Shown here one piece after another: positions 33,574-41,229 of a DNA stretch of 57,251 bases. Origin of the DNA: Candidatus Electryonea clarkiae (lineage in GTDB: Bacteria > Electryoneota > Electryoneia > Electryoneales > Electryoneaceae); the NCBI GenBank assembly GCA_030765455.1, contig JAVCCM010000014.1, positions 1 through 57,251 on the forward strand. The letters run 5' to 3'. Within the stretch, counting starts at the first letter, position 1. Each line of letters opens with the position of its first letter. The notes under the pieces are model-generated. The model made no database searches, was not told where the DNA came from, and was given only the letters and a program-made list of their open reading frames with translations. The position numbers and the translations under genes were made by a program.

Positions 33574-34602
33574 ATGAAAGCAGCAGTATTTCTTGGTCCG
33601 AATAAACCTCTGGAAGTGCAGGAAGTTCCAACTCCTGAACCGAAGGAAGGCGAGATTCTTGTAAAAGTGGCGGCATGCGGGATTTGCCATACGGATATGC
33701 ATTATATCGATCATGGTGTACCAACGTTCAAGAAACCGCCCATGATTCTTGGCCATGAACCTTCCGGTACAGTTGCCGCGATGGGCTCAGGCGTAACCAA
33801 CTGGAAAGAAGGTGACAGGGTATTATTACCGGCGGTTCTAAGTTGCGGAGTCTGCCACAATTGCCGTATTGGAAAAGAGAACATTTGCGACGATATGGTA
33901 ATGTTCGGTAATCATGTTGACGGCGCTTATGCAGAATATGTCATCGCTCCGGCAAAAGATGCGTTGATGCTGCCGGAAGAACTTCCATTAGAGGAAAGTT
34001 CTATCATCGCGGATGCCATCAGTACGCCATATCACGCGGTTGTGAATCGCGGTGAGGTAAAGGCTGGATACAATGTGGTCGTTTTCGGTTGCGGCGGTGT
34101 AGGAATAAATGCTGTGCAGGTAGCTGCTGCGGCTGGTGCTTCTGTGATAGCAGTAGATGTTATCCCGGAAAAACTCGAATGGGCAAAAAAACTCGGTGCT
34201 ACTGCCGTGATTAATGCGAAAGAAGTAGATCGTATTGACAAAGTAGTCAAAAAACTCACTGGCGGTGGAGCGGATGTAACTTTCGAGTGCATCGGAAATC
34301 CGAAAACCATTCAGCAGGCTTTTTCCTGTATCCGCAAAGGCGGAAGAACTGTCGTAGTAGGCTATACTGCAAAAACTGTCGAATTGCCTGCAGCGAAAAT
34401 AATGTTCTTTGAGCAGGAAATTGTCGGATCATTAGGCTGTCGTCCGGTTGATTATCCAAGGATTATCGAGATGGCGCGTATTGGAAAAATAAGTGTCAAA
34501 GACCTGGTAACTGCAAGATTCGGACTGGATGAGATCAACAAGGGCTTTGATCTAATGCGAGAAGGCGATCCTAATTCGCTTAGGTCGATTGCTGTGCCAT
34601 AA
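33574..34602 (+). CDS. Zinc-dependent alcohol dehydrogenase, candidate 6-hydroxycyclohex-1-ene-1-carbonyl-CoA dehydrogenase
   Basis: A 342-residue medium-chain dehydrogenase. GICHTDMHYIDHG and GHEPSG provide the catalytic zinc ligands, CGVCHNCRIGKENIC the structural zinc site, and FGCGGVGINAVQ the NAD(P)-binding motif. The segment LPAVLSCGVC and the pattern after it resemble Had/BzdX enzymes, which oxidise 6-hydroxycyclohexenecarbonyl-CoA to the 6-oxo compound. That is the only core step not otherwise accounted for here, between the dienoyl-CoA hydratase and the ring-opening hydrolase. The precise substrate is inferred from context. AAGGAGGG precedes the ATG. Confidence 0.65.
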   Translation: MKAAVFLGPNKPLEVQEVPTPEPKEGEILVKVAACGICHTDMHYIDHGVPTFKKPPMILGHEPSGTVAAMGSGVTNWKEGDRVLLPAVLSCGVCHNCRIGKENICDDMVMFGNHVDGAYAEYVIAPAKDALMLPEELPLEESSIIADAISTPYHAVVNRGEVKAGYNVVVFGCGGVGINAVQVAAAAGASVIAVDVIPEKLEWAKKLGATAVINAKEVDRIDKVVKKLTGGGADVTFECIGNPKTIQQAFSCIRKGGRTVVVGYTAKTVELPAAKIMFFEQEIVGSLGCRPVDYPRIIEMARIGKISVKDLVTARFGLDEINKGFDLMREGDPNSLRSIAVP

Positions 34603-34608
34603 AAAATA

Positions 34609-34985
34609 CCGTCATTGCGAGCGAAGCGAAGCAATCCCCTAGTAATGAGCAATAACCATGGGTGAAAAACAATACTACGTTTACATAATGACTAATAAGC
34701 ACAATACTGTGCTCCATACCGGAGTAACCAATGACATTATTAGAAGAGCACATGAGCATAAAGAGGGCTTAGTTAAGGGATTCACAAAGAGATACAATGT
34801 TATAAATCTTGTTTTCTACCAAGAATGTAATAGCAGCATTGACGCTATTGCGGAAGAGAAGAGAATCAAGGGGGGATCGAGAAAGAAAAAGATTGCTCTT
34901 ATTGAATCAATCAACCCAGAGTGGATCGATCTTTACCCTAAGATGGTCAATTAAGGGGATTGCTTCGCTTTGCTCGCAATGACGG
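34609..34985 (+). mobile_element. Inverted-repeat-bounded GIY-YIG cassette
   Basis: Left arm 34609-34640 (CCGTCATTGCGAGCGAAGCG and on to CCCCT) and right arm 34954-34985 are inverted copies, 32 bases each with one mismatch. The left arm starts seven bases after the stop codon of the dehydrogenase gene. The right arm overlaps the last base of the GIY-YIG stop codon. The cassette holds one gene only. A solo arm lies at 27115-27145. Confidence 0.65.
34658..34954 (+). CDS. GIY-YIG endonuclease domain protein
   Basis: A 98-residue single-domain GIY-YIG protein (UvrC/YhbQ-like). YYVYIMTNKHNTVLHTGVTN contains the variant Y-V-Y ... H-T-G motif, RRAHEHKEG the conserved arginine, and AEEKRIKGGSRKKKIALIE the glutamate and basic helix. 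In other GIY-YIG enzymes these residues cut DNA. The gene fills an inverted-repeat cassette between the dehydrogenase and acyl-CoA dehydrogenase genes, consistent with a homing-like or repeat-associated nuclease. Confidence 0.85.
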   Translation: MGEKQYYVYIMTNKHNTVLHTGVTNDIIRRAHEHKEGLVKGFTKRYNVINLVFYQECNSSIDAIAEEKRIKGGSRKKKIALIESINPEWIDLYPKMVN

Positions 34986-35026
34986 CGAGTGAAATAATTT
35001 ATTAAGTATCCCGTGGAGAAGAAAAG

Positions 35027-36178
35027 ATGGATTTTACATTCAACGAAGAACAGGAAATGCTCCGTGATATGGCGCGTAAGTTTACGCAGAAGGAGCTTAA
35101 GCCGATTGCGGCACAGATAGATGAAACCGGGGAAGTCCCCCGCAAAATCATTGATCAGATGGCGGAACTCGGATTCATGGGACTGGCGTTTCCAGAGGAG
35201 TACGGTGGCGCCGGTTTCGGAGAAGTAGGATATTGTATTGTACTTGAGGAGCTGTCACGTGGTTGTGCTTCTACGGCAGCGATACTTGGCGGGCATGTCT
35301 CTATCGGGGCTATGGCTATCTATCTTGCAGGAACAGAGGAACAGAAGCAGAAATTTTTGCCTGATCTTACTTCCGGGGAGAAAATCGCTTCGTTCGCATT
35401 GACAGAGCCTGGTGCAGGAAGTGACGCTGCTGCAATGAGAGCAACCGCGAAAGAAGAAGATGACTGTTTTGTTCTCAACGGGCAGAAGACTTTTATCACT
35501 AACGGTGGCCTGGCGGATGTTTACAGCGTCTTTGCCCGCACCGATCCCGGGACCGGCACGAGAGGCATCTCGACTTTTATAGTTGAAAAAGATATGCCCG
35601 GTTTTACTGCCGGACCGCCGGAAAAGAAGATGGGGATTCACGGATCACCGACGACCGATATATTTCTTGAGGATGTCCGTGTTCCAAAAGACCACATGCT
35701 CGGAGCACGTGGAAATGGTTTCAGGGTTGCAATGGAGACGTTGGATGTGGGTCGTCTCTCGCTGGGAGCGCAATGTCTCGGTTTGGCGAAAGAAGCCCTC
35801 GATCTTTCGATTTTACACGCTAATGCACGAGAACAGTTCGGTGGACCGATTGCAAGACTGCAGGCGATACAGTTCATGCTTGCTGATATGGCTGCTGATG
35901 TGTATGCAATGGAAAACATGACTTATAAAACCGCCTGGATGTGCGATCAGAAAATACGGTTCAGCAGGGAATCGGCGATTGTAAAGTTGTTCTGTTCAGA
36001 AGCTCTTGGCAGAGTTGTTGATAAAGCTGTTCAAGTTCATGGTGGAATGGGATACATGAGCGAATATCCAATTGAACGTTTCTACCGTGACGCCAGGATA
36101 ACAAGAATCTTCGAAGGCACAAACGAAATCCAAAGAGTTGTGATTGCCAGACACCTTTTAAAAAACAAGAGGTTTTGA
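35027..36178 (+). CDS. Acyl-CoA dehydrogenase
   Basis: A 383-residue flavoprotein of the acyl-CoA dehydrogenase family: ALTEPGAGSDAAAMRATA and KTFITNGGLAD for FAD and substrate binding, REQFGGPIARLQAIQFMLADM, VQVHGGMGYMSEYPIERFYRDARI, and the C-terminal IFEGTNEIQRVVIARHLL holding the catalytic glutamate of short-chain types. It probably oxidises a saturated short-chain or dicarboxylyl-CoA intermediate. Electrons would go to an ETF not encoded in the window. It follows the GIY-YIG cassette and ends at the left arm of the four-helix-bundle cassette. Confidence 0.88.
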   Translation: MDFTFNEEQEMLRDMARKFTQKELKPIAAQIDETGEVPRKIIDQMAELGFMGLAFPEEYGGAGFGEVGYCIVLEELSRGCASTAAILGGHVSIGAMAIYLAGTEEQKQKFLPDLTSGEKIASFALTEPGAGSDAAAMRATAKEEDDCFVLNGQKTFITNGGLADVYSVFARTDPGTGTRGISTFIVEKDMPGFTAGPPEKKMGIHGSPTTDIFLEDVRVPKDHMLGARGNGFRVAMETLDVGRLSLGAQCLGLAKEALDLSILHANAREQFGGPIARLQAIQFMLADMAADVYAMENMTYKTAWMCDQKIRFSRESAIVKLFCSEALGRVVDKAVQVHGGMGYMSEYPIERFYRDARITRIFEGTNEIQRVVIARHLLKNKRF

Positions 36179-36612
36179 TAATTAGAAATTAGGAATTTGG
36201 AATTAGGAATTGAAAGATTTGAAATGAAAGAGAATGTTATTCAGGACAAGAGTTATACTTTTGCGCTGAGGATTATTAAGCTGTATAAATACATGGTGGA
36301 CGATAAGAAAGAATATGTTTTATCAAAACAAATACTTCGATGTGGAACTTCTATTGGTGCAAATATTGAAGAGGCTATAGCCGGACAAAGTAAAAAAGAT
36401 TTTAATTCCAAGATGTATATAGCATTCAAAGAAGCACGCGAAACGCATTATTGGCTTAGGTTGCTACGTGACAGCCATTTTCTAACAGAGAAAGAATCGG
36501 AATCATTATTCAAAGATAACATAGAAATCGTTAAACTTCTAAGCTCTATAACTCTAACCATGAAAGAAACACTAAGGAAGTAAAGAGATTCCTAATTTCT
36601 AATTCCTAATTT
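36179..36612 (+). mobile_element. Inverted-repeat-bounded four-helix-bundle (23S-IVS-type) cassette
   Basis: AATTAGAAATTAGGAAT at 36180-36196 and its perfect 17-base inverted copy at 36588-36604, each within longer AT-rich repeat tracts (36179-36213 and 36588-36612), bracket a single gene of the family encoded by 23S rRNA intervening sequences. The left arm starts right after the stop codon of the acyl-CoA dehydrogenase gene and the right arm ends two bases before the next start codon. Confidence 0.55.
36224..36583 (+). CDS. Four-helix bundle protein (23S rRNA intervening-sequence family)
   Basis: A 119-residue helical protein with the family signature SKQILRCGTSIGANIEEA followed by QSKKDFNSKMYIAFKEARETHYWLRLL. 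These proteins are often encoded within intervening sequences of 23S rRNA genes, where the RNA between inverted repeats is excised by RNase III. Others, as here, lie at non-rRNA loci. Function unknown. The ATG at 36224 is preferred over a TTG inside the repeat at 36197. Confidence 0.85.
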   Translation: MKENVIQDKSYTFALRIIKLYKYMVDDKKEYVLSKQILRCGTSIGANIEEAIAGQSKKDFNSKMYIAFKEARETHYWLRLLRDSHFLTEKESESLFKDNIEIVKLLSSITLTMKETLRK

Positions 36613-36614
36613 GT

Positions 36615-38462
36615 ATGGCAATACATAAAGAAATATTCAGTGATGAGGCCTTACGACATGTTCGTGAAGGATCAGCTAAACCGCCGGGACAATTGAGTGC
36701 CGACGAGATCCCGCCTATGGCTGCAAGCTGGGCTAACACCGAGAAAATGCCTGTTGGTGGATGGAAAGAAAATCGTCCACGGTATTTACGAGGTCTATCA
36801 CCATGCCTTGCGCATTGCCCGGTTGGAAATGATGTCGAAGGATTTGTCAGCACTGTTCGAGAGGGCGATGTTGAGAGCGCAGCACGACTACTGGCAGCCG
36901 AGACACCGCTTCCCGCAACATGCGGCAGGGTATGCTATCATCCATGCGAATCCGGATGCAATCGAGTTCAACTGGATGGCTCTGTTGGAATTAGAGCAAT
37001 TGAACGATATTTAGGTGATCTCCCCTATTTCGATTCTGCCAATATATGGAGCCAGGCTCGACCTGCAACTGGGAAAAATATTGCGATTGCCGGTTCCGGA
37101 CCTGGTGGACTCGCTTCTGCCTGGGCGCTCTCATTATTGGGACATAAGGTCGAGATTTTTGAGCGAAAACCTGAACCGGGTGGACTGTTACTCTACGGTA
37201 TCCCCGCCTACCGTCTCCCGAAAGACATACTGTCCAAGGAAATTGGAAGAATAAAAGACATGGGTGTCCGAATTAATTGTGGAGTGAATGTCGGCGAGGC
37301 TAAGGAACTCTCTAAGTTATTGGAATCGTATGATTCAGTATTTGTTGCAACAGGTGCAGCTAAGAGTAGAGACATTAATATTAAAGGGGATAACAATAAA
37401 GCAGTATATAGTGCGATAGAATATTTGTCAGAGGCAACATCTGGAAATATTCCCGAAACGGGAAGAGAATGTATAATAATCGGTGGAGGAAACAGCGCCG
37501 TCGATGCTGCGAGGAGCGCAAAACGATCGGGTGCAAATGTTACGATTGTATATCGACGCACACGAGCAGAAATGCCCGCCTACGAGACAGAAATCGATGA
37601 TGCTTTGAAAGAGGGGATACAACTGGAGGAATTAGCAATACCTCTGGAGTTAATAGTAGAAAACGGTTCACTTACAGGTATGAAATGTCTGAAAACAAAA
37701 CTTGGCGAGCCTGACGATTCTGGAAGGAGATCGCCAATCCCGGTGCCGGGAAGTGATTTTGTGATTCCTGCATCCTCAATGATTAATGCATTGGGTGAGA
37801 TTATAGACAAAGAAGAATTAACAAAGAATTCAGATTTTCAAAATGCTTTATCTGAGTTGAATCACTGGGGATCGTCAAATATTCAAGGACTCTTTGCAGG
37901 CGGTGATTTTGTCGGTGGTGACAGGACTGTAGCACATGCCATAGGTGGTGGAAAACGTGCTGCTATGGCAATCGACCGTTTCCTGCTTGGAAAAAGTGCG
38001 AATCCCCTTGAAAGCTATATAGTGGGTGGAGGACCTGCATCACTTGCTGGATACCTTAAAAATGGTGAATCAGACGTTCTTGCAGAAGGTATCAAGACTA
38101 TACAATATAAAGATTTGAACCCGGCATATTTTCCGAATGTTGAAAGAGAAGAACTTGCAAAGGTTTTGGATCAGAAACCAGATAACTCTTTCCGTGAGGT
38201 TGAATCCGGATATACTCCGGAAGAAGCAAAGGCTGAAGCGAATCGTTGCTTTTCATGCGGAAGATGTACCAATTGCGGATTATGCCAGATATTCTGTCCT
38301 GAGGGAGCTGCGGTACATCGTGATCCTCAAAGTAAAGAGTTGATGATATTCGATTCCCATTGCAAAGGGTGTGGAATTTGTGTTGAAGAATGTCCTAGAT
38401 GCGCACTGGTCATGGAGCCGGTCAATAAAGAATCGGACGTAGTTAAAACGGAAACCCAATGA
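36615..38462 (+). CDS. GltD-like FAD/NAD(P) oxidoreductase fused to a 2-oxoacid:ferredoxin oxidoreductase delta domain
   Basis: A 615-residue protein. Residues 60-125 have the cysteines of the GltD N-terminal [4Fe-4S] domain (CLAHCPVGNDVEGF, CGRVCYHPCESGCNR). Residues 150-475 hold two nucleotide-binding folds (IAGSGPGGLASAWAL, IIGGGNSAVDAARSA, GLFAGGDFVGGDRTVAHAI). The C-terminal 70 residues carry CFSCGRCTNCGLCQIFCP and CKGCGICVEECPRCAL, the arrangement of the delta ferredoxin subunit of pyruvate-type oxidoreductases. It overlaps the alpha gene by four bases. It probably lets the complex exchange electrons with NAD(P)H, as in the 2-oxoglutarate or phenylglyoxylate oxidoreductases of Azoarcus. 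Confidence 0.8.
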   Translation: MAIHKEIFSDEALRHVREGSAKPPGQLSADEIPPMAASWANTEKMPVGGWKENRPRYLRGLSPCLAHCPVGNDVEGFVSTVREGDVESAARLLAAETPLPATCGRVCYHPCESGCNRVQLDGSVGIRAIERYLGDLPYFDSANIWSQARPATGKNIAIAGSGPGGLASAWALSLLGHKVEIFERKPEPGGLLLYGIPAYRLPKDILSKEIGRIKDMGVRINCGVNVGEAKELSKLLESYDSVFVATGAAKSRDINIKGDNNKAVYSAIEYLSEATSGNIPETGRECIIIGGGNSAVDAARSAKRSGANVTIVYRRTRAEMPAYETEIDDALKEGIQLEELAIPLELIVENGSLTGMKCLKTKLGEPDDSGRRSPIPVPGSDFVIPASSMINALGEIIDKEELTKNSDFQNALSELNHWGSSNIQGLFAGGDFVGGDRTVAHAIGGGKRAAMAIDRFLLGKSANPLESYIVGGGPASLAGYLKNGESDVLAEGIKTIQYKDLNPAYFPNVEREELAKVLDQKPDNSFREVESGYTPEEAKAEANRCFSCGRCTNCGLCQIFCPEGAAVHRDPQSKELMIFDSHCKGCGICVEECPRCALVMEPVNKESDVVKTETQ

Positions 38463-39625
38463 TATCCGAAGAGCATCGAATAGCAATCACCGGAAACCAG
38501 GCAATCGCACACGCTGTGCGAATGGCGCGAATACATGTAGTAGCCGCTTATCCAATCACCCCTCAGACCTCGGTAGTTGAAGAGATAGCTGAATTCTGCG
38601 CTGCCGGGAAAATGGACGCAAAATTTATACAGACTGAATCGGAGCATTCCTCGATGTCCGCATGTATCGGCGCATCGATGACTGGAGCGAGAGCATTTAC
38701 TGCAACCTCGAGCCAGGGGCTTGCATTAATGCACGAGATGCTACATTGGGCAGTCGGGGCACGTACCCCGGTAATACTTGGTGAAGTCAACCGTGCTCTT
38801 GCAGCACCATGGACGATATTAACTGATCAATCGGATTCTATGGCACAACGTGACACCGGTTGGATGCAGTTCTATTGTGCGAATAACCAGGAGGTCTTCG
38901 ACTCGACACTCCTTGCTTTCAAGGTGGCGGAGCAGGTTCTCCTTCCAGCAATGGTTGTACTTGATGCGTTCGTGCTATCCCATAGTACCGAAGCAGTAAT
39001 TCTTCCACCGCAGGATTTGGTCGATGAATATCTACCTCCTCGTGAAACACCTGTAAAACTTGATCCTGACGAGCCTCATGCTTTCGGTGGAATGATGTTC
39101 CCGGACGTTTTTATGGAACAGCGTTACAAGATCGAACAGTCGATGGATATTGCAAAGGAAGTAATTCTATCTGAGATTGAGGAATGGGAAAAAGCAACCG
39201 GACGACAATTAAAACCGCTTTATCCTTATAGAATTGACGATGCGGAAGTAGTTGTGATGTGTCTTGGCACCGCTTTTGGATCGGTTAGATATGCTGTTGA
39301 TAAACTGCGTAAAGAAGGTATCAAAGCCGGGGGGATACGAATGTGGCAGTACCGTCCTTTTCCCATCAAACAATTGAAGGAATTAATTCCGGAGGGAAGT
39401 CAGGTTGGTGTGATAGATCGCGCGGTTTCTTTTGGTATCAGCGGACCGGTTGGCAGCGAAGTAAAATCGGTTCTGTCTCCGGAAAGTAGAAATAGTGTTT
39501 ACGGATTTATCGCCGGTCTTGGCGGACGAGAAATCCAGCCCGAATCAGTCGAAAGTGTATTCAGGGCTATGCTTGAAGGAAGTGCCGATCCGGTGGGAAT
39601 CAACTGGGTGGATGTACGAAAATGA
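38459..39625 (+). CDS. 2-Oxoacid:acceptor oxidoreductase, alpha subunit
   Basis: A 388-residue pyrimidine-binding/domain III subunit of the PorA type: AYPITPQTSVVEEIAEF, QTESEHSSMSACIGASMTGARAFTAT and NRALAAPWTILTDQSDSMAQRDTGW, the last typical of pyruvate- and phenylglyoxylate-type alpha subunits. Domain II, near residues 255-350, is where CoA would bind. The substrate could be pyruvate, 2-oxoglutarate, a branched 2-oxoacid or phenylglyoxylate; sequence motifs alone do not decide. Overlaps of four bases on both sides show tight coupling with its partners. Confidence 0.85.
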   Translation: MISEEHRIAITGNQAIAHAVRMARIHVVAAYPITPQTSVVEEIAEFCAAGKMDAKFIQTESEHSSMSACIGASMTGARAFTATSSQGLALMHEMLHWAVGARTPVILGEVNRALAAPWTILTDQSDSMAQRDTGWMQFYCANNQEVFDSTLLAFKVAEQVLLPAMVVLDAFVLSHSTEAVILPPQDLVDEYLPPRETPVKLDPDEPHAFGGMMFPDVFMEQRYKIEQSMDIAKEVILSEIEEWEKATGRQLKPLYPYRIDDAEVVVMCLGTAFGSVRYAVDKLRKEGIKAGGIRMWQYRPFPIKQLKELIPEGSQVGVIDRAVSFGISGPVGSEVKSVLSPESRNSVYGFIAGLGGREIQPESVESVFRAMLEGSADPVGINWVDVRK

Positions 39626-40533
39626 TAATTCGAGAACCTAATAAAGCTACTGTTAATATTCTTGGAAAAGATCATTCTGGACCGTCTGGAGGTCATCTCG
39701 CCTGCCAGGGCTGTGGCGGGGCACTCAGTTTGAGGATGGCGCTAAAGGCGATTGGAAATAGATGTATATTTGTGATTCCCGCCTGTTGCATGGCTGTGAT
39801 AGATGGTCCATTTCCTGTTTCATCACTTGGAGTTCCTTTAATGCATATCGCATTCGGTGCTACTGCTCCTACAGCGACCGGGATCAAAGCGGGATTGACA
39901 ACCCAGGGCGATAACGAAACACTTGTAGTTGCCTGGGCGGGCGATGGCGCAACATTCGATATCGGTCTTGGAGCAGTTTCTGCTGCTGCCGACAGAAATG
40001 ACGATTATCTGTATGTATGCTATGACAACGAAGCATACATGAATACAGGCATTCAACAAAGCGGGGCGACTCCGAAAGCGGCATGGACTACAACGACTCC
40101 AAATAAAAAGCCCAAGACAAGCATAAAAAAAGATATCATTTCAATCATGGCAGCACACCGGATACCCTATATCGCCACCGCAAGCCCTTCGCATCCGGAT
40201 GATTTCCTGCGGAAATTCCAGAAAGCAAAAGAGATAAAGGGTTTTCGTTTCCTGCATGTTTTCGCCCCATGTCCTCCGGGGCAGAGGTTCGAGGAGAAAA
40301 ATACTGTCAAAGTTGCGCGTAATGCTGTCGAAAGCCGGGTCTTCCCTTTGCTTGAGATTGAAAATGGTGAAAAGTTAACGCTTACCGATATTCCTGATCC
40401 GATACCAATCAAAGAGTACCTTGAACTCCAGAACCGGTTCGCACATTTTAAAAATGAAGACATTGAAGCGTTTGAAAAAAATATTGAAAAGCGATGGCAG
40501 GAATTAAGTGAATGGAACAGAAAGCAGACATAA
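39622..40533 (+). CDS. 2-Oxoacid:acceptor oxidoreductase, beta subunit (TPP-binding)
   Basis: A 303-residue PorB-type subunit. CQGCGGALSLRMALKAIG and CCMAVIDGPFP contain cysteines of the proximal [4Fe-4S] cluster. WAGDGATFDIGLGAVSAAADRN followed by CYDNEAYMNTGIQQSG is the thiamine diphosphate motif. It decarboxylates the 2-oxoacid and passes electrons toward the delta clusters. Start and stop overlap the neighbouring subunits. Confidence 0.87.
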   Translation: MIIREPNKATVNILGKDHSGPSGGHLACQGCGGALSLRMALKAIGNRCIFVIPACCMAVIDGPFPVSSLGVPLMHIAFGATAPTATGIKAGLTTQGDNETLVVAWAGDGATFDIGLGAVSAAADRNDDYLYVCYDNEAYMNTGIQQSGATPKAAWTTTTPNKKPKTSIKKDIISIMAAHRIPYIATASPSHPDDFLRKFQKAKEIKGFRFLHVFAPCPPGQRFEEKNTVKVARNAVESRVFPLLEIENGEKLTLTDIPDPIPIKEYLELQNRFAHFKNEDIEAFEKNIEKRWQELSEWNRKQT

Positions 40534-40546
40534 GGAAACCCTGAGC

Positions 40547-41152
40547 TTGTCAGAACAAAAAACCATTGGCACAGTAACCATAGAATATCCTCTGGAAATC
40601 CGCTGGCATGGGCGTGGCGGACAGGGGGCGGTAACGGCTGCTAAATTATTAGCCGAGACTGCCCTCGAGATGGGGATGCAGATTCAATCTTTTCCGCAGT
40701 TTGGATCAGAACGCCGGGGTGCGCCGATCTCTGCTTTTACCCGTATTGACAAAAAAGAGATAGTATTGTACAACACTATTCAGGAACCAAATGTAATAAT
40801 TGTGCTTGATCCTTCATTGCTTGAACTGCCAATGGTATTAAAGGGTTTACAAGATGATGGTTTGCTCCTGGTAAATTCTACGTTATCTCCGGTTGAATTG
40901 AGAAGCCAGCTCAAAAGAACAGGCGGAGCAATTGCTACCATTCCAGCTTCTGCTATTGCTGTAAAACATTTGAAACGGGTAGTGACTAATACCGCAATGC
41001 TCGGCGCTTTTTTTGGGGCTACCGGTATTCTTCCTTTGGAAAATGTTGTTCATCATGTTAGAATAAAATTCGAGGATCAGTTTTCAAAAGAGGTTGTTGA
41101 GGGTAATATCAAAGCAATCGAAGAGGCTTATGAAAAGGTCATATTGGGATAG
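40547..41152 (+). CDS. 2-Oxoacid:acceptor oxidoreductase, gamma subunit
   Basis: About 201 residues of the PorG/catalytic gamma domain: IRWHGRGGQGAVTAAKLLAE, FPQFGSERRGAPISAFTRI, and NTAMLGAFFGATGILPLE. It completes the four-part enzyme (delta with flavin module, alpha, beta, gamma). The start is uncertain: a TTG at 40547 with AAGGA ten bases upstream, or a GTG at 40508 that would overlap the beta gene by 26 bases. The core domain is the same for both. Confidence 0.82.
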   Translation: MSEQKTIGTVTIEYPLEIRWHGRGGQGAVTAAKLLAETALEMGMQIQSFPQFGSERRGAPISAFTRIDKKEIVLYNTIQEPNVIIVLDPSLLELPMVLKGLQDDGLLLVNSTLSPVELRSQLKRTGGAIATIPASAIAVKHLKRVVTNTAMLGAFFGATGILPLENVVHHVRIKFEDQFSKEVVEGNIKAIEEAYEKVILG

Positions 41153-41229
41153 AAAAACAGGTAAATTGTTAGAAAGCATCTATCATAATGCTTCAAAGGA
41201 TCTAAAGAAATTGACCACTAAAAAAGTAT

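Noticed and set aside
38459..41152. Naming the 2-oxoacid oxidoreductase KorAB (2-oxoglutarate)
   Set aside because: The alpha subunit pattern (NRALAAPW, DQSDSMAQRD) is of the PorA/phenylglyoxylate type, so the substrate cannot be assigned.
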